Under the pieces are notes generated by a model. It was not told where the DNA came from. It searched no databases and worked only from the letters and a program-made list of their open reading frames with translations. Below are positions 25,901 to 39,958 of a DNA stretch of 64,000 nt, piece after piece. A program made the translations under genes and the position numbers. This DNA comes from Glandiceps talaboti (lineage: Eukaryota; Hemichordata; Enteropneusta; Spengelidae). The stretch lies in NCBI RefSeq assembly GCF_964340395.1, contig NC_135553.1, forward strand, positions 19,179,001 to 19,243,000. Reading direction: 5' to 3'. The first letter of the stretch is position 1. Each line of letters begins with the position of its first letter.

Positions 25901-28900
25901 TCTACACCAAAATTTCAACCTAAAGCTATTTTCAATAAATCAATATATTTGTGTCATTAAGACAGAATGCAATGGCTACAACTTGTTCATCCATACTACG
26001 TGTGTGTATACCATGTAATCTGAACTGAGCAAAAAGAGAGTGATCCACCAATATATACCAGTGTCTTTGAGTACAGGTACAATGTAGCACATTGCACTTG
26101 AAATTTTTTTACCAGGTATAAACTACGAGTACACGATTTGAAAACACTGAATTTACTACTCCCCTCCCTCCCCCCTCCATCCTTTATACAAGTACTGCAG
26201 TATTTAAGCAAAAACATACAACCAACGTTTATATAGTTCACATATACATCCTTCCAATCTCACGCTTTGATAAACACAAGTAGTTGTTGTACATGTAGTA
26301 CAGTAGTCAGTAGATGTATCTTTACTGCCAATCCATTCTAAAATGTTGAAGTACTCAATATAGGAAATGAAGAATTTCCTGTTTTAGTGTACTTCAATTT
26401 ACACAGTGTAACCACAGTGTAACCACAGTCAGTGTATTCTGGAAAGCCAGAGCACATATTTCTGCTGCTTAGCGGGTAGTTTTGGATGGTGCTGTACCCA
26501 GAGGAGGGGTGGGGTGGGGGTGGGGGGCCTACTCCCCTCATTTGAGTGTACGTATGTGCTGCCCTTTGGGGTGCATTCTCTAGCCCTTTGTTCTAAAATG
26601 GGGTCTTTTTTTTTTGAGCTGAAGAGTCAAAAACAGGGTCCACTTTGCATTATTTTTTATTTGGCTTGGTCTAAAATGTGCTTATGTGGGCCATTCTCCT
26701 TTACCAAATCATAAATGCCATTTATTGCCCCAAAATGTTGCATCCTAAGGGAAATGTATTTTGTCTAAAACTTTCATTTTTTAAACACCTTTAATGGTCT
26801 AAAATGGGGTATTGATTTTTGGTTAAAGTGAGTCTAAAATGGGGCCTGGGGCTTCCAGTACAGGCTGCACACCCCTACCAGAGGTGGCCACTGGTACCGC
26901 ACCCGGGTGCCATAAAGAGGCCTGTGGTTACATGACCATTGCATGACCAGTCAGTGCATAGCCAGGCCTGTGTCTCTTGGCCCTCACTATATTTAGTGGT
27001 GGGATTTTAAACCATCTAGTTCACACTTCCTCAATTCCAATGATACTATTTTTTCTTCATACTCATGACCTGCTATGGACTGTACAATATTGTATGTGTC
27101 TTTGTTATCTGATGAACTATTTGTCAACTACACACCTGTGTATGCATTGAGGTATGTGGATGTGTGTTTGGTGTCAGGTGACCATGATGGTAGCACTTAT
27201 TTGACAGTGCCAAACTGTGAGATAAAATCTGTCATCAGCAGAATCACATACTGATAAATTACATGATTCAGAAAACAATGTCAGAATTATTATTTTTTTT
27301 TTTAAGTGACTATATGAATAACAAATGTGTATTTACTGTATTAGGGATACAAGTACCACCCTCTATGAATTAAAAATATAATAAAATCCTGTAGGTTTCT
27401 CAACAAATTCAGTGTCTTAAATGTTGATAGGCAATGTTAAAGCTTAAACTGAAAAATCTAGCTAGGTTAGTTAGATGTAATGACATTCTTGTAATTAATT
27501 CGTGCACCCTGTACATTATTGAATCCTAGTAATGTGATTTTTTTTGGGTCTGTAAAAATCAGCTCCCCAACGCGATCAAGATCTAATTATTGGTATTTTA
27601 ACAATTTCCAGTGTATATATTGTGGTTGTCTGATTGAAAAATAGTATTCCCAGTTACTGTTAGTGCAGTTTTAAAGGGGCACAAGCTGAGTTTATACGTA
27701 TTTAGGTGTAGTTTTTACTGCATATTTATAAGGTACTCGCAGTATTGTACCTACTGAAGCACACCTAACCATCAATTTACTCATAAATAATCTGATAACG
27801 TAATTTATGATATACACCAGAAAATGTTCATGAAATTACTGTAGTCAACTGTTCTAACAATGTCAGAAGACAATCGTAATGTTATAGAAGACATGCATAG
27901 ACATTACCATTATATTGGAATGTTGTATGCTTACTTGAGTAACTACTAAAATTTTGTAAACTCAGCAACTTTAATGTTAAATATGTTCAAAACTGTAAAT
28001 TGAACATCAAGTTTCTTGTCACTTCACTAGGGTGCAATAACCTTAGTACAGTTTGTACTGGAGTAAATATAATTGCTTGAATACGAACCACTTGAACTGT
28101 TAACTCTGATTGTAAAAATAGAAATATGTGTATGTTGTTCCTTCTTTCAATAATCAGTACCAAGTCAGCATTATTTAAATATGAACTACTTGACTTCTTT
28201 AGTAGCATGTAGGCAGTGTCCTCTATAATGATAGTCAAATTTTGTTGCTGTGAGTCAATATGAGAAAGACTGGCATTTCTTTTGAGTCGCCACATAGTGT
28301 AAGGGATAGGGCAACACCAAATTTTGGTGTGCTTGTGTGAGTCAGTGGTGCGTCACATGGGCTTAGTGGGCACACTGTCTGTAGGCCACTTTCAATGAAA
28401 ATGATTGAGTGTGTTTGTAAACAGTCAGTTTTAGATTGTCGAGCCATTACTGTAGTATTTACCACATTGTCAAATATGTTTTCAGAGTAATGAAGTGTAA
28501 TTTTAATGTCATTTATGAATTGCTGTTAATAACCACTTGAAAGCAAATATCCCCGGTTGCTCTTGAGTTATAGTAAAACGAATCTGTGACTTGAAAAGAC
28601 ATATTTGTTGAATTAAAAGAAGAAAAATGTATTGTTGGGAATGTCAAACTGATATGAATATATGTGATCATTAGAATATGTCTAATATTGATAAAATATT
28701 ATGTGCAATTATTTTTGATACATTTAAAGTGATCATATAGATGAGATACATTTTTTATTTTTAATCAATAAAACTACTTAACTATGTTCTACTTGAAAAT
28801 AACCATGTAAAATAACATAGCCCAAGTCAATGTTTGTAACAGTAAATTGTAAACAAAACGAAAAAATGTGCAAACAATCCCAAAAAAACTAAAAAATATG

Positions 28901-30655
28901 CAAAAAAATTTGTTGTTGTACATGCATACTCTTTACACATCATGTTTTAATGATAGCAATTGTTGAGTTAAAAAATACAGACTTTGTCTATGTTGTTGCA
29001 CATTGTGTTTTGAAAAAAACAAAAACAAATCCAAATAAATTATCCCCTAACCTTTCTTCATCTACATGGATACTTGAAAGTAGTTATCAGTTTGTTATGA
29101 TTGTACACAGCAGGTATTGAATATTACAGTTTTTGGCAAATTGATATTACAATTATTATAATAATATGGCAGAACTCCATGACACGTTAGTGCAAGTGTG
29201 GCATACTCGGGGTATTTGCATGAGTGCTTGCAGTGTTCTATGATGGCAGTACTTACACGAGCGTAGTGAGTGAAACTGCTGCAGAAAACACTGCAAGCAC
29301 TGAGTGCAAATACCTCTGAGTACCCATACTGGTAGTACTCATATGGCATGGCGTTCTATTATTGTTACATTATGTTTATCCGAAACAACAAATTTTCATA
29401 AAAATCACACTATGCCATCACACGCTTTCGTGTAGAAGGAATGATCGTGTCCTCATTTACATATCATTTGCATGCAGGTATGCAAATTCAGTAATGTTTT
29501 CGGTATTGTACTGCTATATGCAAATACCACTAGTATGCGCATGCACTGTGCAAGTAATCTAAGGTGTATACATAATAATATGCATGCATGTTACTACTCA
29601 ATTGATTGGAAAGAGATTTTCAAATTTTGAAAAGTCATTATAATATTGCCCTGATTATTGATTAATGTTAGGATTAACGTAATTTATGATAATTTTTAGC
29701 ATTTATAGATCATCTATTGTTCTCAGCTGTTTTGCATGATGATTTATTGGAAAAAAAGGAACATGTTTTCCCACGGGTTTAATTATCATGTGATGTAGAT
29801 GACTTATTTTATTTATACTGTCAAATTCCAGGCAAATATTGTTGACAAAATTTACAGTTTTTTGGTAGCTTTTTGGCATACTAGTATGATAACTTTTGTC
29901 AACTGAGATCAGATAGGTAACCATTTGCGTTCAGTTTAATACAAAAATTTGGTGTAAAACATGAACAAATTATACCATGTAAAAACCTATTCTATATATT
30001 GTATTATCTTATCGATGATGAATAGTGAATTAAGTATAGCCAAAAAACTTGGCCATCTGGCCTGAAAATGTCATTCCCAAATTTTTTTTTCTGTCAAGCC
30101 AGTATGTTGCCTCAGATATGCAAGTCTCTGGGCTGATAATGAAGGCATGTGAATGTTGACAAAGATTATGAACCAGTTTCAGAGTAAACACACTGGAAAA
30201 CAGAAAGCATTCTATTCTTTGCAGTCACATATGATATGATATGATATGATGTGATATGATAAAATATAATGGGATTTAAGAAATAAAATGCTTTCTATTT
30301 TTCCAGTTAGATATTTTCACTAACCATCACATGTTGTGTTCTGAATTCGTATTCAAGTTGAAAATAATGCATTGACTATATTTGACATACTTAGTAATGA
30401 AAATTTTTCACTGAGTCAAAAATTTTGGATTCGCTTACATTTTACAAGAAATTGTTTGACTTGGGAGATGTGAATAGAAATTTTCATGATTAAATATGAA
30501 CCCAGAGTCCATGAACAATCATTCTTATATTTGACATAGTTTATGAGTCATAACTGCCAAAAGTTCAAACTGATGAAGCTGATCCAATGTTGCACACTCA
30601 CTGTGTGTGTGTGTATGCAAAACATGTATGTATGTATGTTGTATGTATGTATGTA

Positions 30656-30720
<65 letters not shown>

Positions 30721-33700
30721 ATGGATGTATGTATGTATGTATGTATGTATGTATGTATGTATGTATGTATGTATGTATGTATGTATGTATGTATGTATGT
30801 ATGTATGCATGCATGCATGCATGTATGTATGTATGTATGTACATATGTACCTATGCATGTACATGTATGTGTTTGTATATGTGTACATACATGTCCTGAT
30901 GTGTATATAATGATGCAGTCATACAACCAATTACATGTCTGTCTGCCCATGTTCAGGAATAAACATGTATTTTTAAACATGTTACCTTTAAGCGTAGAGA
31001 TGTAAATGTAAATAATCAATGTTATAAAATATGAAAAATGACTGCCAGCTATGTATGAAATATTAAATCTAGAAATGATTAGACATATATATGGCCATAT
31101 TATACTAATTGAAATGTCCTTGATATGAATCAATAAAAACCCAGTAATATGTTACTATTAAATATTTGGACAGATTGTATTGACCTAGCTGTGTTCTATG
31201 AATGCAGCCACATGTATTTATCGAATTTTACTGTTTTTAGACAATCCAGGTGCATTATTCTGTAAACACAAAAAATGACATTTGCTTCGACTTTTGTCAA
31301 AATTCAGTATTCAGTCAAATGTAAATCAGACATTTTCAGCCAATTAATATTTACCATAAAATCATAAAATGTGGAATGGCTAACTTGTTGAGACGTCTAT
31401 TTGTGTATATTCCGATACTGACTGGTACCTCATTGTTTACATTACAGGGGAGGATTCCATGGATCTAGACAACCATGATATGAATATTGCAATATATGCA
31501 CTCCTTTCAGTGTCTGTGTTTATAGTCAGTATCAGCTTTATTGCAGCTTGTAGTTGGTGCTACAAAGGAGGATTCAAGGTAAGAAATTGTAAAGTTAACT
31601 TTTATGCAAATAATATATATAATTATATGCGAAGTAAATAAATTATCAAGTAATTGATATGCAAGCTATATTCAAATCGTATGTTTATGATATGTAAATT
31701 ATCCAAAACACTACATAATATGCAAATGATATGCAAATGAGATGCAACTAATTTGTTAATGGTATGTAAATTTGTGTGTAAATAGTATGCAAATGTTATG
31801 CACATGATATGCAAATGTTATGTAAATGATATGCAATATATATTAAATATATATATACATATACATGTTTACTATGTGTAGGAGTACATAATGTAGGTAT
31901 GGAAATTGGAATGCGTGTTGATACAAAATGATAGGCAAAAACTACTGCAGAATAAAGAAGTGAAGCGTGGGATATCTAGACAGTAACACGTCTGACTTCT
32001 GCTAGCCAAGAGACTTGTCATTAGCTTTCAAATCTAGTAATCTTCCAATTGGAAATGAGCTCTAGATTTGAAAACAATGATGAATCTGTAGGTTAGACTA
32101 CTGCAAATATTATAATAGTGCTGGAGAAATCGCAGTATGTTTTGAATCGGCTTAGCTTCTCTTTAGTAAATATGTAGCTAGGGATATATATATGTACAGG
32201 GTTGACTTCTGTAAGTCCTTCAATTTAGCACCATACATAGAGGAGCTCATGTTATTTAGTTATCTCCAATAGGTATACATCAATTGGTGTTAGGTGTTCA
32301 TGTACAAATGAAGGACAGCCTGCCGTCATACTCGATGTATTGGCACATTGCCACTAGAAATGAGCACTTATAGAAATACATTTTTTTGGGGGGTTATGCG
32401 TGAATCCCCTGAAGTACATGTCATTGAGAAGATGTACACTTGTGGATATATTAATGTTTGTGTATAGAATTACCTATATCATATTACATGAATGGACTCA
32501 AAATCTTTGGCTTTCTAGTAAACAGACACGGGGTACTGTAATGATTGCCATCTGGGGGTCTGACACTGACTAGCATGTGATGATGACGCTCCTATTAACA
32601 CAGAGAGACATCAACAAATCTAGTTGCGGGTCAATGACATCACATGATATCTGATATATGGACACATGTAGCATATGTCCTTATGATCATATTCATATGG
32701 TGTTCATCGATCCATCTACCAGTTGGTATAATTTTAGATTCTGTCTACTATCTCTATCTATAGAATCAGTGTCCAATATTAGGAATGCCACTCTCTCAAG
32801 TAATACTCTGCTTTCTATGATAATGTGTTTAGTTTTTAAAAGAGCTTCTTTTCGAAAGCGGTTGTGGTGAAAAAAACAAACTTATTTTGTCATCCAAATG
32901 TCTATCATACTGATAGTAAAGGCATGGCATGCATCACTAATAGATTATGAAATCTTTATATAACATAAGCCATTATTGATAGCAGTCTAGTACTATTTTG
33001 TCACTCAGCAGAATTGAAGAATTTAATATTATGTCACACGTGAATGGACTCTGCAGTCATTACATGCATGCAGTTGTATAAGCCCAGACATTTGTCTAGC
33101 CAAGATCCTTTGCAGTGGTGGATTTTGACTAATGTCCCCATCACAGAGACTTAAACTTGTGCTTACTTTATATAATGAAGCATCGACCAGAAAGTAGATT
33201 TTAAGTCTTGTTACCATCTTCAAGCTATCCAAACTGAACCATGGATAGATAGCTTGAGATAGATGGTAAGAGCATGACAAGTCTGTGGTGTTGTGGTTGG
33301 AAATAACTACTCGGTCATTTGTATAGTACTGGTAATAACATTTATTTAATAATTGATCAGTCAAGCTAGGGTTTGTGTAACTTTGTTGAAAAGAATTAAA
33401 TGCTCACCACATGATAATTATAGTGACCAAATCCTTTACCAAACAGTGTGTATTGATTATTCTAACGAAATCCTTGATTTGAGAAGTCAGATTTGATCAG
33501 ATATGACAGTAATTTTATATCGATCCAAATTGGCAAATATGATATTATAGACAATCTGTCATTAATCAGTTATTATTTCCCAATTTAGTTTTCTTCATTC
33601 TGCCAAAGGAAAATATGAGTGACCTAAGAGGCCTTGTCACTATGAGTCACTAGATGAATATTGACAACCCCTTAGGTTATTAGTAATTTCCAGCAGAGTA

Positions 33701-34225
33701 AAGAAATAATTTATGAAGAATTGGAAAAATAATGGCAATTTTTGAACATTTTAACTCATATTTCAATCACCAGTGGCAGAGACATGGATGTCATGCAGTA
33801 GTATGACCAGGGTATAGTGTATAATCCATATTTTCTGTTCAAAGACAATTACTTAGCTTGTGCATGGTAGTTCCATGATAAGCAAGCCTTTTTTTAAATA
33901 TCTATTTTCAGTCTGTTCTTAACTTAATCTTGCCTTCTATGTTTCAGCCATTTGATCAACGTGTTCTTACTGAAGAACAAGTGATTGGAAACAGTTACAT
34001 TGATATTGGTGATTTCTCAACACTGAATGTTGACTCGTTAGCAAACGAGAGCCAGGTCCGAATAGAACCACTTCCAACTGTACATATCCAGGATCCTAGT
34101 AGGAGGGGTACAAGTTCATCATTGTCAACAGTTAGTGGTACACTATCACATCTACAGATATCAAGAACTCAACTCAATTATGTAGCAGAAATAGGAGTTG
34201 GATGGTTTGGAAAGGTAAGATGTGA

Positions 34226-34314
<89 letters not shown>

Positions 34315-34331
34315 GTGTGTGTCTGTCTCTG

Positions 34332-34410
<79 letters not shown>

Positions 34411-34417
34411 GTCTGTC

Positions 34418-34450
<33 letters not shown>

Positions 34451-34521
34451 GCATCTGTCTGTCTGTCTATGTATCTGTCTGTCTGTCTGTCTGTCTGTCT
34501 ATATATATATATATGTGTGTG

Positions 34522-34560
<39 letters not shown>

Positions 34561-34612
34561 GCCTACCTGTGCCTCTATCTATCTGTCTATGTGTCTGTCT
34601 GTCTGTCTGTCA

Positions 34613-34646
<34 letters not shown>

Positions 34647-37496
34647 GTCTGTGTACAGTAACCTTTATAGCAATAGCAAAAATATTCTTCTCCACCCTCT
34701 TTTTGTTTATTGGAATTGTAAAACTTTGTATCAGAGCATTGTAGTGTAAACTCATTGTCTGTATACTCTTTAGCCATGAAGACTAGAAGAACACTTTGTT
34801 CAATGTCATCGGTTTTTTTCTAATATTTACCATCAAGAATGTGCACATGTATGGAATTGAGTTAACAATGCAGTACTGTGATACAAAATTTCAGAATTAC
34901 ACAATGGGAAAAAGGTGGACCAAGAAGAATATCATTTCCAATTTTGAAACTTGAATAATGATTTTTTACAAACAAAAAATGAAAGTGAAAGACAAGAAAT
35001 ATTATCAGATACCTATGAGGCTATATCTAGCTCAATCATTCCTGATGATGGGTAACGCAAAATATCACGTGATATGGGATGTTAAACGTCATGATATTCA
35101 CATTGAACGTTATCAGAAAATGTCCTTCTGATTGGACAAGACATGGTGATTCCGAACATAAAACAAACAAAATGCCATTATAAGTACATTTACAGGTAGA
35201 TATTCAGATTCCATACTATAAAATTATTTGGTGATACAAAGTGTCTTGTATATGCACTAGACGATATTTGATATCTACTACATCTGTTCAGTGGCTGTGA
35301 AAGGTCTTAAAAGTAAATTTCATGTACGATAATCATACTGATGTAAGAAGAGCCTTGCATATATAGTGTTGGCACTGTCTGATAAATTACAAACACATAC
35401 ATAATAGGATTATTCTGGTTTATTATGTCTATTTTTAAAGTGGTCGTATGTATTGGGTATTTATTTTTGATTTTTACTTCATAACACAATTTTATAACAC
35501 ATAACACAATTTTCCTACTTACAAAATCAATGTGAAAACAACATATGCCAAGTCCTTGTTTGTAACTCAATAAATTGCTAATGATTATAATAAATGTGTA
35601 AAATGATGGTTATTGTACGTATATTAATAACAAACTTTTTATGCTTTTTAAAAATTTTTTTTTTAGCCTTTTGCAATTTATTGAGTTTCGAACACAGACT
35701 TTGTCTATGTTATTTTACATTGATTTTTCAAGTAGGAAGCCATGATAAAATTGTTTTATAAATTCAAAATCCAAAATAAATACCCAATGATCATTCATAT
35801 GGCAACTTTAACTATATTGCTGTGAATGCTATAATTATTATGTATAGATATGTAGATTAAATTAGGAATGTATTTACGTAATTGAACACAGCAGTAGCAC
35901 CCACATAATACAGAATGTATTTATAGCCGTATTCAACCATGTGTCAATGCAGTGTGTCAAATTAATGATAAAGTTGAAAAAATACTGTTACAGAATATCA
36001 GATTTCATGATAATTTGTTATTTTGGGGTGTAACAGTCTTAGGACTGTTAATTGAATTCTGGAGTATTTCTTAGAAAGTTAGTGTCAAACAGTATATATG
36101 CCCTCTAAACCAATTTGACACACCACTGACACACACAATTTTTAGTGACACAATGGTTTACCATAATTTGGTGTTCCCCTACCTTGTACTATGTGCTAAC
36201 TCATAAGAAATGCCAATTTTTATCATTTTGACTCACAACAACAAAATTTGGCTATCATGAGAGGACACACTGGTTTCAAGATAGGTAAAATATACAATAT
36301 TAATAAAAGCGGAAATTGACTGAAAAAAACAACATGAATAAAGAAGAACTTGCAGTTAAAATATTAAAAATGAAATGATAATGTAATCATAAAGGAACAA
36401 GCCACGGATATATATTGAATGAAAAGTTGTTCCCCTGGTCATTTACATTTTGAATCACATAAAATAATAAATGCATATTTATGACAATATTTCCCTCAAA
36501 TGTGTGAAGAAACTTATATATTTGTTGGTTGGAGATAGATCAGGAATGCGCCCCCCCCCCCCCCCCCCCCCCCCCTCAATAAATTGCAAACAGCTAAAAC
36601 AAATGTATAAAAAGTTTGTTATTGTATGTACAATAACAAACTTTTTACACATTTATTAATCATTTGCAATTTACTGAGTTACAAAAAGGACTTGGCATAT
36701 GTTGTTTCACATTGATTTTTCAAGTAGGAAGCCATGATAAAATTGTTTTTAAATTATGAATTAAAAACCCAAAATAAATATCCAATCCTCATCCATATGA
36801 CCACTTTAAAATATACTTGAATGCACAGCTACAGTGACTTAATAGATACTTTTACGTTGATGATATTGTACAGGTGTTGACTGGAGAAGCAGCAAAGCTA
36901 CAGGCAGGCCTGAAGAAAACCAAAGTTATTATTAAACAATTGAAAGACGATGCAACCTTTGAGGAGAAAAACCAATTCCTTTTAGAAGCCCAGCCCTACA
37001 GGTTGAGTAGCATTCATTGGCAACTTCTAGAACTGCTGCTATTTTGGTCAAAACTACTTGATAAACCACTCAACATTGGGTTGATCTGAAAAGGGGAATG
37101 CTACTCCTGGAAATGATGTCATTTTCAAAATCTATGGGTTCTTGAGAGTCATTGCATCATGGGAGTTGACACAAATGATATATTCAAATTGCATGTCAAT
37201 GAATATTCATGAGAGATACATTGTACTTTACACTGAAGGGTATAGGCACTCTGGACTCATGAATATTCATTGTCCAATTTGAATATATTATCTATGCCAA
37301 CTCCCATGATGCAATGTCCCACAGCAAAGATACCCTATAAAGGCACAAGATCAACTTGATGCTTCTCTGCAATCACAAGTAATTGTAGGTGATGTAAAAT
37401 CATGAAATTACTCTCCAGAACCCATAGAAAATATCTCTATTTTAAATGGTTTAAATGGTTGCCTTTAACAGTGTAAAGTGTTCATGTTTTTGGTTG

Positions 37497-37566
<70 letters not shown>

Positions 37567-39923
37567 CATACACATGGTTGTATGATTGAACTGTGTTAAA
37601 TAAATTCAACTGTGAATAATTATTTCTATTATATTTTCTCAATCCTGCAGGGATTTGAAGCATGCTAACATATTGTCTCTGGTTGGTCAGAGCACAGATA
37701 GTATGCCATATCTGATAGTACTGGAATTCTGTGCCTTTGTGAGTAAATCATTAATGTACACATTTCATAATATTAGGGCAAACTTACTAATACAACTCAG
37801 TAAACTATTGGTGACAATAAAATGACCAAACCATTGTCACTTATAACTACATTGTAGATTTTTTTAAATTGTAAAATTCACCTGACCTGAGATGAACCAG
37901 CATGAACTTAGATAAACTCACCTCATCTTACCTGACCTTAGATGAACTTATTGACTGACTGCTATTGTCAGGTGATGTAGATGTGGTATGACTTGCCATG
38001 TGATATCAAAGGGTATCTGTTTTAATGTATAAATGGCTTTGTTGATACATTAAATGGTAGAGTTTTGTCAAACTGTGGGTTTGAGTGTTCTACAGCTGGG
38101 TTTACTATGCCTTTATATGAATTAGGTGATAAATATTCAAAAAAATTAACAAAATAATTTTTTGACAAAATGAAGTTAGGCAAAAATCAATGTACACCAT
38201 CTTGTATCGGATATGTTTTATTGCAGAGGACGAACAAGAAACAGGCAGACTTTTCATACAATATGTAAAGTTTAGGAATATTTTCCCCCTGACTACTAAA
38301 GTGCACTTGTTGTTCAACATGTATATGTAACCACCATTTCGTTGTATTCCAGGGGGATTTGAAAGGGTTTCTGTTGAGAAGAAGATCAGAAGCCACAGTG
38401 TTGTCTCAGAGTGGTCTGTTGATTAGAATAGCATGTGATATAGCCAACGGCCTGGAGTATATGCATAGAGCTAACATGGTTCACAGGTAGGTGTGTGTTT
38501 TAAAACATGAGAGAAATTTATGAGACAAGATGGAAAATGATTTTACTTGACATGCAGTTCACTGTTACTGTGTGAGTATCTCTCACCAAGCACCATATGT
38601 AATGCATACACAGTATTATGTATGATTGAATGGTAACTCTTATGAAGTTTTACTCAAGGCAATGCTTCTTAAATTTAACCCTTACAATGCCATGTCTGCA
38701 GAAGTCCCTTCTGGGTTCCCAGGCCATGTTTACTCATTTGCATAAGCCCAATTTTCACCTCTTCACCTCATATCTGGATACATTAATATTCATTTGATAA
38801 TATATATGTTATGGATGGATAAGGAAAAAAAAATAGGACTGCAGGTTGTATGTTTTATTATTCCTTTCAAGTTAAAGTTGATAATTGTAGAGTAGGTAAG
38901 ATCCTACTCTGTAGTGGAAAAAAGTCCTTGGCTTAGGGAGTCTTTTGCATGAAAAGTCTATGGCATCTTAAGGGGCAAGACACTAGCCAGAGAATAGAAT
39001 GAAGCTATGTATATTAATAACTTTTATAAATATAGACATATAAACTGATAATTATTTGAAAGGTTTATAATTTTTACATATTTTTGTCAGTAAAACTAAT
39101 ACCCTGATAGTATACAGATTATTAGACATGTATGTAGAGTGATCGGTAAGACTTTAGAATTTACTGGAGTAAAGTAGTACCAGGAACTGATATAGTACAC
39201 TCCTGAAATCTCTCAGTGTTTAACTTAAGGTTAACACTAACATGAGTGCTTATAACGACAAATCTGCCAGTCCAGGGGAGATCAAGAAGAGAAAATGTGA
39301 GACATAAAACATGATGAATCAAGTATTTATAGAAGTCAGTTTTGAAATGAATAATAACTGAAATAAATAAACTACAGAATAATTGATATGTTTTGATATG
39401 AAAATGTAGTCAGAGTCATTGTGTAGTGCATGCAGTATTTACCCAGTATAGTTAGTATTAATGTTAAAGTTTGATAGACAAATAGAATTTGTAATATATA
39501 CCATAAATGATAATATTTCATACAATTAATCATATGAAGTAGTATCATAAATCATGTATCAGTTTGCAAAGGGATGTAATCAATATATATATATTTATAT
39601 ATATAGGGCAGATTTTTTAAAACTGAAACATTAATTAAAATGTAACAGTTACTGCTTGTACATATTGAATATTAAGATTTACCATGAACAAAGCAGTCCA
39701 CTAGTTTATATACAGGTAATACCGTGGTATGTGTGAGTATGTGTATATCGAAATAACGAGGATGAAACTGGGACCTAATTGTAAGTTTTGAGTTTCACAC
39801 AAATATGATTGTCTGATAACTGTTAAGTCCACATAGATAAACATAGATATATACATACATACATACATACATACATACATACATACATGCATACATACAT
39901 ACATACATACATACATACATACA

Positions 39924-39958
<35 letters not shown>

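Larger units (their letters stand above)
20083..31447 (+). other. LMTK intron 1 (11.4 kb), repeat-rich
   Basis: Contains microsatellites, a possible retroposon tail, several MITEs and palindromes listed separately, and long AT-rich tracts (24.1-25.0 kb, 28.4-28.7 kb) in which I see nothing. No exon with LMTK similarity was found. Confidence 0.6.

Noticed and set aside
30525-31133. 202-codon minus-strand frame rich in Tyr-Ile-His-Thr
   Set aside because: Translation of a (TATG)n/(GT)n microsatellite.
34222-34749. Cys-Leu-Ser-Val repeat frames, including one continuing from LMTK exon 3
   Set aside because: The LMTK frame passes a good GTAAGA donor and runs into a (TCTG)n array; the exon-3 junction to 36874 restores the kinase sequence.
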